Part shown: positions 31,901 to 44,620 of the stretch, piece by piece
Numbering within the stretch: position 1 is the stretch's first letter
Layout: every line of letters starts with the position of its first letter
Assembly (NCBI GenBank): GCA_023512835.1
Contig: CM042091.1
Coordinates: forward strand, 18,803,506-18,867,505
Length of the DNA stretch: 64,000 nucleotides
Reading direction: 5' to 3'
From: Taxillus chinensis
Lineage: Eukaryota > Streptophyta > Magnoliopsida > Santalales > Loranthaceae
Position numbers and translations under genes: made by a program
Notes under the pieces: model-generated
The model's input: the letters and a program-made list of their open reading frames with translations, nothing else
What the model was told of the DNA's origin: nothing
Databases searched by the model: none

Positions 31901-33473
31901 TTATCTCAAGGGCCTCTCCATTTTCCAAGTGTTTGCATTTTTCAACTCAAAACCCAAGTGCTCCAATTCTTAGTAGAACCATCCCTTGGTAACAGGTAAG
32001 CCAAAGAAGCAGTCCAACCCGTCTAAAACAAGTCCATCCTATCTTTGTGCACCATTTGTACACAAATGATACACAAAGAGGGGCAGCTGTTGGACCCCAT
32101 TTTGTCTGGGTTGGACATATTTTGTCAAGCTTAATTTTCTTCTATGCTACCTCTGCTTTCCGTAAAATTTTCTAGGACGACGGAGTCGTGACCGTTAAGC
32201 TGCAAATGCCCGATTTTAAGGATTTATTCAGAAAGGATTTCAAATGCCAAAGAGTCTGTCCCGGGTGATAGAAAATCAATTTGAGGATCAACGCCTTCGA
32301 CCGCACTCGATTCTGAGGTCAAACAAAGGAGTTATAGTCAAAATAGCGTTCAGACCGCTAATAACGGTCAAACAATAATTAACTTTCAAAATGGCAATCC
32401 AGATCAGGTCACGAACTTCATTTTCCTATTCTACTCGTCGTTCTGAGAATTTTGATATATATATATATATATTGCATATCTTAACTCCTGAAACATTTAA
32501 AAAAAAATAAAAAATTATATGTTTTCCAGTGATAAAACAGTTTCAGCACGCGTAGTATAGACTTGGCACGAAAATAAAATCATTTTTAAATAAAAATTAC
32601 ATGGGGACGCTCGTCAGATCGACTTACCGATCCCAAAACTTAAAAACATCAATTAAAAAAATACCCCATTGAAAAAATCAGAAACCCTAGCCGCCATCTC
32701 TTTCTTTTTCCCGCCTACCCCTGTCCACGTGTCATCTCCTCATTAGCCTAAGGATAAAACAAATTAAAAAGCAAATAAGAAAATGAGAAAGCAAAAGCAA
32801 AAAGAAAAATAAAATAAATAAAAAACAGCATATTCTCCAGCCTTATCCCATCGCGTCGTCTTCCTCTCTCTCTCTCTCTCCATCACGTCGTCTTCCTCAC
32901 CTCCATGCCGGACAGCTACGCTAGCCATCATACACCTACTTCGTTTTCTCCCTCTTCTCCAGCCAACCTCCTCCACGCCTGGCGTTTGTGTTAGTTTGTC
33001 AGTTTACGTTGGTATTGGAGTTTTGGGTATATGTTTTTTTGTATGATTTGTCATTAGTTTGTGTTGTTTTGTTATATGTTGGTTTGTCTGTTGCTGTATT
33101 TTTATTATTTTTTTTTGGTCATGTCTTTGTCTCCTATTTCTTGTAAGCCATGCTGTAAAAAAATTCAGACCCTATGGTGCCTATAACGTTGTTTTGGCAT
33201 GATTTCACTCCTGCGTAGTGTTTGGTTTGCAAGTGTGTATCTGCATTAGCTGTATTTTCTCCGCATTGGGTGGTGGAAAAATAAAATAAAATATAACAAC
33301 AATAATAAAAACCAAACAAACAAAGAACGCCTGATGTCTGTTGGCCATGGCTGTGGTGTTTTGACATGCAATTTTTTTCTTTCCCGTGTAGTGTTTCTTT
33401 GTTTTGCATAGTGTTTGTTAGCTGTTATGTTTTGCTAGTGTTTCATGCATGCAAACCTTTCTAAATAGAATAA

Positions 33474-33905
33474 AATCAGTACAGAAAAATCATCAACTTA
33501 GTGCAGAAAGAAAAATAGAAAACTGATGCAGAATAGTCCAACAAAAACAAAAAAAATCAGTGCAGAGAAACTAGAAAACCAGTGCAGAAAAATCAGCAAC
33601 TTAGTGTAGAAAAAAAAACAGAAAACTGATGCAGAAAAACCATAAAATAAATGCAGAGAAAAATAGAAAACCAGTGCAGAAAAAAACATAAAACCAGTAA
33701 AAAACTAGAAAATGAGTGCAGAAAAAAAAAGCAGAAAACCAGTAAAAAAATCAAAAAATTAGTGTAGAAAAAAAACAGAAAACCAGTGCAGAAAATCCAG
33801 AATATTAGTGTAGGAAAAACCAAAAAAAAATCAATGCAGAAAAATCATCTAGTGCAGAAAAAAAAATGTAGAAAAAAAATTAAAAATCTAGTGCAGCAAA
33901 AAAAA
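33474..33905 (+). repeat. A-rich CAGTGCAGAAAA minisatellite in right LTR
   Basis: Counterpart of 18063-18500, same unit, different number and order of units. Open frames here on the minus strand (F/S/L-rich) are the repeat read through. Confidence 0.9.
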
Positions 33906-34882
33906 AAACAAAACAAAACAAAAAAACCTTCCCCCAACGCTTGTTATTATCACTTGTTTTGCATTCATTGCATGTACAAAAACTAGTCTTTCTTTGCTTA
34001 TTAATGTCTTACTAGTACAATGTTTGTCTTTTTTTGTTGCGTGCTTATTAATGTTTTATATATGCTTTTTTTTTATTGTTTGCGTTACGTAGTCTTTTAA
34101 TTATTCGTTTTATTTCGTTGTTCTGTTTCCTCTCTATGGACCATAGGAAAACTGTTAGTATTGACCCTTACAACTCATGTAATTTTGGAACTCTTACCCC
34201 ATACTGTTGTAATTTGTAAACTAAACATTAGTGAAAAAAAAAGCAAAAAGAAGGGAGAGAAAGAGAGTGAAAAAAATGGAGAGTGAGTTTTTTTTTTTGT
34301 GTCATAATCACACGCAACACTGTGTTTGTCTTATTTATTTTGAACCCTTTTTTATGATTATTATTTTTCTTCTTTTCACATAAAAAACTTTTTAATTAAA
34401 TACATTAAAAAAAACGTTCCTAAAAATGTGTTTGTAAAAAAAAAACAAATGTTTTCTTAAAAAAAAAACCAAAACAAAATAAAACAAAAACAAAACAAAA
34501 TGTTTCCAAACAAGTCCAAAAAAAAAAACAGAAAGGTAGTTTTTTAAGCAAGCAAACAAAAAAATGTTTTTCACTTGTCATTTGGTTTTCTTTAGTGCTT
34601 CTTAGCTTTCCTTCTTTTTGTCCCTTTGAAATATAAACAAAAAAAAAAAAAATAAAGCAAAACAAAACAAAATAAAATGTTTCCAAACAAGTCAAAAAAA
34701 AAGGGGAAAGGTTGTTTTTTAAACAAGCAAACAAAAAAATATTTTTCACTTGTCATTTGATTTTTTTTAGTATTTCTTGGCTTTTCTTCTTTTTGTCCCT
34801 TTGAAATATAAAAAAAACAAAAAAACAAAAAATAGCATTTAACCTAGAAATAAAACTTTGAGATAACTTAGGTATAATTAAA

Positions 34883-34919
<37 letters not shown>

Positions 34920-35592
34920 AAAAACCTTTCTCCATGTAAAACAAAAAAAACAAAACAAAAATTAGCATTGAACCTAGAAATAAAACTTTGAGATAACTTA
35001 GGTATAATTTGAAAAAAAAAACAAAATAAAACAAAAACAAAAACAAAACAAAAAAAAAACCTTTCTCCATTTAAAACAAAAAAACAAAAAACAAAAAAAC
35101 CAACAAAAAACAAAAACCTTTTCAAACACCAGTTTCTTAACACTTGGATTTTTATTTTTTTTGCTTTTCATAAACTCCTATTAATTTTTATCCTTAGAAT
35201 TATTGTAGTATTTTGTTCAAAGCATTAACATATGACTTACAACTTGTAGACTTTTTATTAGAGTCTCCCTTTAGAGACCTAGGGTAAATTAAATTTAATT
35301 GTAACTTCAACAAACAACTTAGAAAAATAAAGAGTAGAACTTATCACTTTTAGACTATTTAAAAGATAGCGGGTAAATTAAGTTAGAAACCTCCGACTCT
35401 TAAGATAGGTACTGAAAGGGCGTTGTGGGGGTGCTAATCCTTCCCCATGCGTAACAAACTCCCGAGCCCATCCCTAAGTGGCATAAATAATTTCCTTTTA
35501 GGTGACCAACCGCACCCCAAAAACGGTTGGTGGCGACTCTATTTATTTCATCACCCTTCGGATGAAGGACAGGGGGGGGGGGGGAACCGCAC

Positions 35593-36030
35593 TGTAAGGA
35601 CCTGTATTTGAGGGGTTCTTGGAGTTAGCCTTAAGTAAGAGACCTTGTCTTATAGAATGAACATCAGAATAGTGATGTGCTAATCGAATGGAGAATTTTG
35701 ACTATACTTGGGCTCAAGTTGGAGTTTGAGGCCCTGAGGGGTATTTTGGGATTTCACATATCGTAAATAATATTTATTTGAGGGATTTATTTTAAATATT
35801 TGTTGGGCTTAATGAATTGGGCTGTTGAGCTTAAGAGATGGGTTAGAAAACCTTGGCCTTTGGGCTTTTAGATGCTGGGCTTTAAATTAATCAAAACTAC
35901 GTAGTCGTTTTGATGTAGGGATTCACTTAATCAAAACTACGTCATTTTGATTATGTGGGAAAATATATAAAGAAAAAGGGCTTGAAAATTAGGAGATTTC
36001 TCATTCCAAAACCCTAGCAGCCGTCATCCC

Positions 36031-36072
<42 letters not shown>

Positions 36073-36371
36073 CGGCCAGAGAGGGAGACTGCCGGAAAGA
36101 GGGAGACACGGCCTGAGACGGCGAGGACGATCCAAGGCCGGCGATCCAAGGTCGGACGGGAGCCCGGAGATGTGATTGCTAGAATACAACGACTAGTTGT
36201 ATTCTCTGACTTTGAGGTAGGGATTCGTTGTCGACCTTTGTACCTCCTCCAAATTCTGGAATTTCACCTGTTGTGATTTTCATTTGTTGTGATTCTTCTC
36301 TCAACCCCAATTCTGAATGAGATGATTAATATATATATAAACATGTAGATGCGTATGGGATTAATATGAGA

Positions 36372-36417
<46 letters not shown>

Positions 36418-38086
36418 CTGAAAATAATTGAGTTGGATGCCCTGGATTTGTCTGGATGGGTAGTTTGGCATGAGTATTCTGACTGGAATTGAAAAGTAGG
36501 CTATGAATCTAATCTTTAAAACCTAATAAATCACAAACGAAAAGGAATTTGAGGGGGATTCTTTAGAGAGAAGTCATTAGAATAACAAAACAATGATCAC
36601 TGTGCAAAAATATGGCTGCACGTCAATTTGAACATCATATTCCCAATTGGCGTGCAGCTCCAAATTAGGTGAAATTCTTCCCCAAGCTTCCTTGCATCTT
36701 GTAGAAGACTAGTATGCAGTAATATGCTTGCACGCCAATTGGTCTAATTGGCATTCAAGGCCTTTGGCTCTGAAACTTCTGTGGAAGGTGGAGGACATCA
36801 TTCTGAGAAACTTTAGTTCTGCACGCCAATTAATTTGAGGCCATCTACTTGGTCAAAATAAATCTCCAAAACCTGACAAAACAGCCTAAAAGTGCATATA
36901 TATGCAAATAGCATCTTCTTAGGGGTTAGAGCAAATATAAATAAAATATGATACAATAAGGCTCTAATCATGCTCTTAAACACCCCTAAATAGGCAATAG
37001 AATAACGGCATAAATGCACGTTATCAAGTACACTGTTGAGTTATTTTGTTATGCATGAGTTGTGCTTGCTAAGCTATATTAACATGTTTGTATTGAGATA
37101 TATTGTTAAGTACCTTGTACTGAGTTGGGATGTACACCTAAGTTGCATTACTGAGATATACTTGTGCTTGAACTGTGTTTACTGAGATGTACTCTGATGT
37201 ACTTGCTGAGATACTGTAAATTTGTGATTGAGTTTGAGTACCCAAATACGTGTGGGTTGAACTGAGTTATGGGCCAGGCACAATTACTGGACCCTTTGAG
37301 ATTTGGCCAGGGCTGCGGTCCTGAGTCTCGGTGTAGCACTCACGACAGTGGGCTAAGTCTGCACCCATTCCTGAGGGTAGGTATGGCGTCCGAGGAGGTG
37401 ATGGCCATATCTGACTCGGGTGGAAAATGTTGCATTGGTGACCATGCAACATTCGCCTGGATGTGGTATGTCATGTCACCGTGGTGGCGGGGTGTCCTCT
37501 GCCCTCTAGTGTGAGCACAGGTAAATGGTGTGTTACTGGGTGATGTATGCTGTTTAGTTTTAGGCACAACACGAGTACAAGTATACACTTGTCATGCATA
37601 TTGTAGAGTGGGACGGGTCTGGGGAGACTTGAACCCTACTGAGCTATGGTTTGCTCACCCCTCCTATAAACTGTTCTTCTGCAGGGTCTAGCAGGCGGTA
37701 GGTGAAAGAGCTGTGGTGGTAGGCTACTGAGACTGAAGACTTATTATTAATTTTATTGCTTTTGTGGACCTGTGTTTTATGGTTTGGATTGGTTATAAAC
37801 AATATGTTGTGGTTTGATGGGAGTTTTTCCCAGTTGAGTTGTAATAAATTTGAAACTCTTCTTGAGATGTAATAGATTGAGATATGTTTATTATTTGATC
37901 TATGTTTATGTGCATGGTTTGGGATCAGGGGCATGCCCCGTGGCATGTTAGCCCGGTTGTACTGGTTTGGGACAGCACCCGTGACATAAGTCTTTTGTAG
38001 GTGCTTGCACCAACCCCTTGACCCTTCGGGTGCGGGCATGGACAGTTACTCCTCATTTCCAAGTGAGAGGAAATTGGGGCGTGACA
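35593..38086 (+). mobile_element. Solo LTR of a Tekay-type gypsy element
   Basis: Begins TGTAAGGACCTG and ends TTGGGGCGTGACA, with a perfect 5-bp target duplication CGCAC at 35588-35592 and 38087-38091. It is 2494 bases and has no internal domain, so it is the product of LTR-LTR recombination after insertion into the Tat-like right LTR. Inside are a telobox AAACCCTA (36009-36016), a GA microsatellite (36032-36068), a TA microsatellite (about 36378-36416), GCTCACCCCTCCTA (near 37655) and the shared 3' module CACCAACCCCTTGACCC...GGGTGCGGGCATGG (38007-38042). Confidence 0.95.
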
Positions 38087-38133
38087 CGCACCCCAAAAGC
38101 GGTTTCCCTCCCGGACGGAATCCGGTGATGACA

Positions 38134-39920
38134 TCCAATATCATCTGTTGGGAAATATATGATTTAGTGAAGCTGTCACGAATTTCTCTAAGTCTGGCGA
38201 CTCGAAGATCCGAAGGTACAAGGGTTGAAGAGTCGAAGTTCGAAGAAGAGAAAACTATTATTGCGCAGGATAGTAAATGACTTGCAGACTCGAAGAGTCG
38301 AAGAAGTCAATGCTAGAGCTTGACAGGACAACAAGCGATTCGAAGACTCGAAGATCATAAATGAAGAGTCAATAAAAATGTCCCGACGAAAATTGACAGA
38401 CCATAATTTGACTTGAGACTCAAAGACTCGAAGAGTCGAAGAGTTGAAGACATGTAATCACAGATTTTATTAACTAACCATTCTAAGACTCGAGGACTCG
38501 AAGGTCGAAGAGTCAAGGCAATAAAACCTTAGGAATTAACAAACAAATTGCAATGGAGACTCGAAGACTCTTAAAGTCGTAAACTTGGAGAGTCGAAGAG
38601 TTGAAGAAAATTGAAACTATCAGTAGCTCTTAAATAAAACCAAGACTCGTAGAATCTATAGGTGAAGAGTCAGAGCCATAGAGTCGAAGACTCAAAGAGT
38701 TAGAGACTCAGCTTGCAATTTACTGTGATTGGCTAAGCATTATACATGAAGGGTCGAAGACTCATAGAGTCGAAGACTCAGCATGCGTTCCCATACCAAA
38801 GGAACAGAAGGATCGAAGAACGACTTAGCCTCATTAAACAAACTGAGCGACTTGAAGGAATAAAGTTAGAGACTCGTAGATAAGACGACAAGTAAAGGTT
38901 AAGTAAACTCGTCACGATAACCACTCTAAGCGTCAAAGTATAGAGTCGAAGACTCGAAGACAGTCTCAAATATCATAGAGTGAATCACACGACTTAACCT
39001 ACCCACGAAGACTCGAAGAAACCAAGAGTTGAAGACTTGAAGAAACAAATAGTTGAAGACTCGCAGTATCTAACAAAATCGAAGCTAGAAGCATTATTGC
39101 ATACAACTATAGGCTCTACCCAAATCTCCGAGTCCTCAAATCTTTGAGTCACTAGATCTTCAAGTCACTTATCTTCGAGGCAAACTTGCAACACTTGTTA
39201 TAAACACTTAGTGATATTATCAGCTAGGATTTATGCAGTTTGATTGTGCCGTTCTGAACAGTTACGCACATTTATTGTCGCATTAATGACTGTAAACTGC
39301 CAGCAGGCAGCAGTAGATGAACGGCGAAGATCAAAAGTAACAGTATAGGATATAAGCAGATCAACCCATCTCCTATACTTCCGCATTTTAATGGCAGGAA
39401 GTCAGATTGTTGGCATGGATAGCATCGTGCACATGCACTTTCAACCTTACATTAATATCTCACATGGTTAAAAGCATTAATCTATCAACTCTCATAGAAG
39501 GCAAGGTCTTGAAACTCCAAAAATAATATATAGAATTCTGACATACATTGAAAGAAGAACTTTTGCAGAATTAACTCAAGAGTTCAAACGCTAGAGAGAA
39601 TGGGTGAGAATACTCCCGAAGTGCTGTGCACGTGAAGAACGAAGAACAAAAAGAAACTTTGAAGAATCATCTAACACTTCTTGTTCAAAGATCCAGCACA
39701 ATCTTCTTATTAATCTCTACGTTGTTCATCCACAATTAACAACAAATCTTTAGAACATTCTAAACGGTGTTTATCTTTCCATATTAACATTTGTTGGAAT
39801 ATTCTCATTGAATCTGAGGTCTGTCACTTTAAGAACATTCATTTACCTCAGATCTGTTTGATAGCTCATAAACACTCATACTGTCTTGTCCTCTTCTCCA
39901 TTAATATCATATTATAGTAT
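38134..39920. repeat. Region dominated by degenerate GACTCGAAGA repeats, possible LTR
   Basis: Starts TCCAATATCATC and then TGTTGGGAAATATATG at 38145, which looks like an LTR start. From about 38195 to 39190 it is packed with variants of GACTCGAAGAGTCGAAGA, and near 39130-39190 the unit appears in the opposite sense (CTTCGAG, CTTCAAGTC). After that come GGATATAAGC (a possible TATA box near 39350) and mixed sequence. It is interrupted at 39920 by the non-autonomous element and continues at 48575. No protein. The family is not recognised. Confidence 0.6.
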
Positions 39921-42139
39921 TGTAAAGATCTGTATATGTGTTAGCATAACTTATAATCTATATTCGATGTTAAGAATGTTATTTTAAGAATGTAGCCATT
40001 AATACGATCGTTTTGACAATATTTGGGCCTAATTTGAGGTCCAGAAGCCTCCAGGGGTTATTTAATAAATTTTGGGAGTTAAATTGAGGGTTAATAAATG
40101 AAAAATAAAATTTATGAGGGCTTTTTGGAAATTATTAAAAAGGAGGACGAATTTTAATTAAAAATAGGGTTTGAGGGTTTTTATCATTCATTATAATTTT
40201 GTTTTGAGAAACCCTAGCCGTCGGAGGAGAGTTCATAGTATTCTTTGCGTTCTTCGTCATTCTTCGCCGATTCTAGACTGTTCTTGCGAGCTTAATCCCT
40301 TCGGAAGGCAAGAGGTAGGTGGTTCTTGTTCCCTCATTATCCTATTGCACGAACACGGACTGTTAGGGAGAAATACAACTTTTTTTTTTGATAATTTATA
40401 TGGGTAGATATACATATATTTTCTGATACATGTATACGTTTGGTTAAATATACATATATATGTTTGGTCAATTCTCACCCTCTATCTCTTGACTCTTTTT
40501 GCGAATCCGTAGGCCTGAACCTCCTTTCTTTTTCTATTTTTTTTAAATATCCCATGTTTCCCTTTAACCCATATTACATTATCATGGTTTTAGGACACCA
40601 TGCTTACGGCTTGGTGTCTCGCGGGACTTAATCTCCCAGGCTATGTTGACAGCCTGGTCTACGGCAGGGGGAGTTGACCCTGCCGTATGAGCATGATAGG
40701 GTGGGGGCGGTAACCCAGTGTCGACCCCATGTGACGAGCTAGCCCTAGCGGGCTGGCAGAGTATGGTTGACCGGCCTAGTTTCTTGTTCCTTCTAGCCCT
40801 TTTAGGACGATTCTATCATGGTTTGATTTGGCAGAATTAATTTGAGACCTATTTTACATTTTAATGTCCTAATAGTTAACAAATAATTAATTCCTATGGC
40901 TTGATGTTAATAGTTTAATGTTTTAAAAATATTATTGTGTTTAATAATGTCCGTCCTGTTAAATACTCTTGGGCTTGTTATTATTGATCGACATTTGAAT
41001 GTTATTTGTAGTATGATATTATTAAATTGCATCCTTTAATAAAAGAACTAAATAAATAGATATTACTTGGGCTTAATAATGATAGTTGACAATTTAAATA
41101 TTAATTGGGCTTGATTGAGATAGTTTAATTAAATAATAATGTATGAGCTTGACGTTGTTAAATGTTATAAATATTATCTGGGCTTAAATTGGTTAGTTTA
41201 GTTAAATAAATATTGTTGGATTGTTATTATCAGTTTGACGATATAATTGTTATTCGTGGCACGTTATTATTGGTTTAGCAATTTGAATATTCGATAATGT
41301 TGTAATGTAGAATCCTGATTATTTGGAATTTATATTTATTGATTATATGTGTGGAGTTGGTGGTGGAGTTGGTTTGGTTAACCACGGGTCCCACATAGGG
41401 CTGGCAAGAGGCCACAGGTCTCCTATGTGGCTGGTTAACCCAGGTCCCATATGTGGCTGGTTGTCATTAAGGACACCACAGGTCCCACATATGGCTATCT
41501 GGTAGTAACTGGATTCTTGGAGTTGGTAGCGAGGATCCTGTGAATGGTTGGATTGCCGGTGCAAACCTTTGATGGATGAAATGTAATGGGTGTGATGTTA
41601 TATTTGTGATTGAATGTGAGCTTATTGTGATAGAATAGGACACTGCACTGACACAAGCATAAACTGATCATGTAGATTTAGGATTTCATGTTATAGGATA
41701 GTGAGGAGATGGAGATTACCTACTGGGCACTTGTGCTCACCCCTACTTTATTGACATGTTTTAGGTATCGACCCATTCGCTAGAGGCTGGTCCAAAGTTG
41801 ATTGCTATTCATTTCACATTTTGTATAACTTGGTTTATGGATTTTGTATAACATAATTGGTTTTATTATTTGAATATCCGGATGAGGGTCCATGAAAGTT
41901 GTATTGGAATTTTAACATGATTATATCATTAATAAATTATTATTATTTTTTTCCTTAGCTCCATAGCATGTTGGAATGTACATGAATACCCCTGTTGTAC
42001 GAATGTACAGGTATATCTTGGACAACACCCACTATGTAGTCCGTATTGGTGCTAGTCACCAACCCCTTGAGCCTCCGGGTGCGGGCATGGGGAAGTCACA
42101 TTCTTAGTTCTGGGTCTCTTGGAATTCGGGGGCGTGACA
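39921..42139 (+). repeat. Left LTR of LARD-like element
   Basis: 2219 bases. Carries the telobox AAACCCTA at 40209-40216 in the context GAGAAACCCTAGCCGTCGG, a CCACATAGG / CCTATGTGG / CCCATATGTGGCTGG cluster at 41390-41500, GTGCTCACCCCTACTTTATT (about 41730) and the shared 3' module CACCAACCCCTTGAGCC...GGGTGCGGGCATGGGGAAGTCA (42057-42097, split here). Confidence 0.93.
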
Positions 42140-42142
42140 AGT

Positions 42143-42154
42143 TGGTATCAGAGC
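42143..42154 (+). promoter_or_regulatory. Primer-binding site of LARD-like element (tRNA-iMet)
   Basis: TGGTATCAGAGC, the standard plant complement of the initiator tRNA-Met 3' end, three bases after the left LTR end. Confidence 0.95.
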
Positions 42155-44457
42155 GGTCGGTTTAGTGGACCTAGCATAGTAGGGTGATTGATTGAGACTT
42201 TGGAGCTTAGGAGACATTAGGGAGGGCGCCTGATCAACGCAGTCCTTAATGGTGTCCTTGGTTATCTTAGTGTCAGTCAGATCATCTTAGGATGCATTGG
42301 GATGGGTGCATACATGACATGACATTGCTTGCACATTATAGACACTAGAATTGGTTGCGCTTGGTACTCTTGTGGTAGTTTGACTTTACAGTTGTGAAAT
42401 TTCTTGAAATTGCCTAGAATGATTTGCGTAGTTGCTTGTTAATAACTTACATTGTTTTGGACTGACCTGTATTGTTTTGAGCTGATTCAAGTACAATATG
42501 TTATTATGATGATGTGGTAGGGGAAATATGAACCCTACCAATTGTTCGATGGCTCAGGTAGCCAGTTAAATGATTGGGCAAATGTAATGGATTTCGGGGG
42601 AAATGAACCCCACTGTGATATGATGAGGACCTATTGGGTCATGCTTGTTATGGGTGATTGCTTGATGGAAGTGTATAGGAAGGGGGCAATGTCCCATGGA
42701 TGACAGTTAGGACTTATGAGTTATATGTGGTGTAGACTTAGGGGTCACTACTTGGGAGTGATAATTGCATTTTATTTGTGCTTTATGACAAATATTTGTG
42801 CAATAATTTGAACTTAATTGATTATTTTAATTGCGTAAATTCTATTCATCGGTATTTTGAGCTTTAGTGTAATTTATTTTTTTTAAATGCAATTTTAGAG
42901 AAATTTAAAATATACTTTGAGTTATTTGGATTACGTGGCATAATTTAATGCATTTTTAAAAAAATTCTTCCAAATTTCTTATTTTACTATATTTTTGATT
43001 ATTTTATAGAATTAATATTAATTTGGTGGATTTTTACTGTTTATTTATTTATCTATTTTAATATTAATTTTTAGACTAAGGAAATTTTGGGGAGAAGAGC
43101 TTTTGCATGTAGAGATATGATTAATTTATTTTGGTGAGACTTAATTATTTTAAAAAATGTATGTGAGATTTACTTGGCGTGAATTTATGGAATTAAATTG
43201 ATGAGTGTAGGAATTGAGAGAATTAATATTTGAAAAAAAATCGTATGAGGTCACGAGTGAGGTAAAGCAATTTGTAATTATCTCTTGAAAAGGGTGTTAG
43301 AGCCTACTTGTTTACTTGTTATGGACTTACGGGTCATGATTGTTTCTCCTATGATGTGAATTGATGTATCATGTTTGTCTAACGTGTGGTATATAAAGTA
43401 GTAGCAAAAGGATTGGAAGGTTGGAAAAATGTAACTTAATAAAAGTAAAACATGAAGTACAACAATGTTAAATGATGGAATAAAATATTCAAGGATTAAA
43501 TAGTGTAGTGAATATAATAATATGGCAGAAACTAACAACTGTTATGACTAGCAATATATACTGATCAGATATTAGGCTTAAATATTATGAGGAAACCATG
43601 ATAGGATTGGTAGATTCAATAATGGTTTATTTTCGTTTTAAGGCAATTGAAGGGTAGACGTGCCAATGAGTGGGGGAGATAAAGATGACATAGTCTTTTG
43701 GAATGGGAGTGGAGAATTCATATCCTTTTGATAAACTATTTTAATAACTTGTCTTTTCAAAAATGTTAATGAGTAGATGATTTAGAAGGTGATTAAATAA
43801 TCTGAGAAATAATGGGAGCTATATTTCTTATGACTGTAAAGTATAGTTAAATGTTGAATCTGTATATCGATTTTTCAGTCGTCGTATGTTGACTTGGTTA
43901 AATGCTACTAGTTAGTTGAAATGCTATATAAGATTTTGGTTGAATGTTAGTGAATAGTGTTGAGCATTTTTGGGTATGTCTTTTTCTTTGACTCGATTGC
44001 CATTATAATTGTGTAAATATTGATGGGTTGTTGGCCTGCTTGTTTTTGAGTAGTTGCTCGTTGTTGGTTGAATGCACCTTGTGTGGTGTTGGCTTGTGGT
44101 GGACTATGTTGGTGCATGTAACCGGTTATTGATAAGAATGGTAAATATACAATAAAACTAAAAAAACATAAATAATATACTTACAACACTAGTAACAATA
44201 GTAAATAAATGAATAAATAATGATAATCAACTCTGTGTTAAATATTATTGTGATTCATGTCGACTGATGTCAATGTGGATTACCACATTGTATGATTGTT
44301 TGGATATTCTTCATATGATATGGTGTGCAAATGACATGTTGTGGACTTTTGCCCTGTTTTGGGGTATAGTTGTGTGATATGACTACATGTGTTATTTGAT
44401 GTAATGTGAACGCATATTATTGTGCTGTGCTTGAGAGTGTGCTATCTGGAATTGTGG

Positions 44458-44620
44458 GAGCCTGTGTGGCTATGGAGCTTGCGTGGCTGTGGTTATGGTA
44501 GCCTGTGTGGCTGTGGAGCCTGTGTGGTTGTGGTTTTGGTAGCCTGTGTGGCTGTGGTTTTGGTAGCCTGTGTGGCTGTGGATATGGAAACCTGTGTGGT
44601 TGTGGCTATGATTGTGCTTG
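44458..44620 (+). repeat. GTAGCCTGTGTGGCTGTGG minisatellite
   Basis: About seven head-to-tail units of roughly 18-24 bases, e.g. GTAGCCTGTGTGGCTGTGG followed by TTTTG or ATATG. The V/A/C-rich open frame across it has no other support and is treated as repeat. Confidence 0.9.

Larger units (their letters stand above)
29577..32087 (+). other. Long repeat-rich 3' untranslated region of Tat-like element
   Basis: No coding capacity. It holds three hairpin units (30040-30217), about four copies of an ~85-base unit containing ATCATGA...GATGTTG and GAAGCC..CAGAGCC (30640-30940), and a long series of CTCAAGGATTTTTCATTCC / CCTCAAGGGCCTTTCCATTTC units (31220-31900). AAAGAGGGGCAGC at 32075-32087 is the polypurine tract adjoining the right LTR. 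Confidence 0.85.
15620..38133 (+). mobile_element. Tat/Ogre-like Ty3-gypsy LTR retrotransposon
   Basis: Long direct LTRs (15620-20193 and 32088-38133, the latter interrupted) flank an internal region with an extra ORF1, gag, protease, RT, RNase H, a second RNase H and integrase, then a long repeat-rich untranslated region. The second RNase H between the first one and integrase, plus ORF1 ahead of gag, are hallmarks of the Tat lineage that includes Ogre. The 5-bp flanks are GCCAA (15615-15619) and TCCAA (38134-38138), matching at four of five positions. All ORFs carry stops or frameshifts. The element sits inside a copia gag remnant. Confidence 0.93.
32088..38133 (+). repeat. Right LTR of Tat-like element, interrupted and internally deleted
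   Basis: Starts TGTTGGACCCCATTTTG directly after the polypurine tract. At 32981 it jumps from the position equivalent to left-LTR 16557 to that of 17570, a deletion of about 1 kb. At 35592 it is interrupted by a solo LTR, resuming at 38092 with CCCAAAAGCGGTTTCCC and ending GGTGATGACA at 38133. Removing the insertion leaves about 3.55 kb against 4.57 kb on the left. Confidence 0.92.

Noticed and set aside
38195..39190. CRISPR-like array
   Set aside because: Units are degenerate, contiguous and without unique spacers, and this is plant nuclear DNA.
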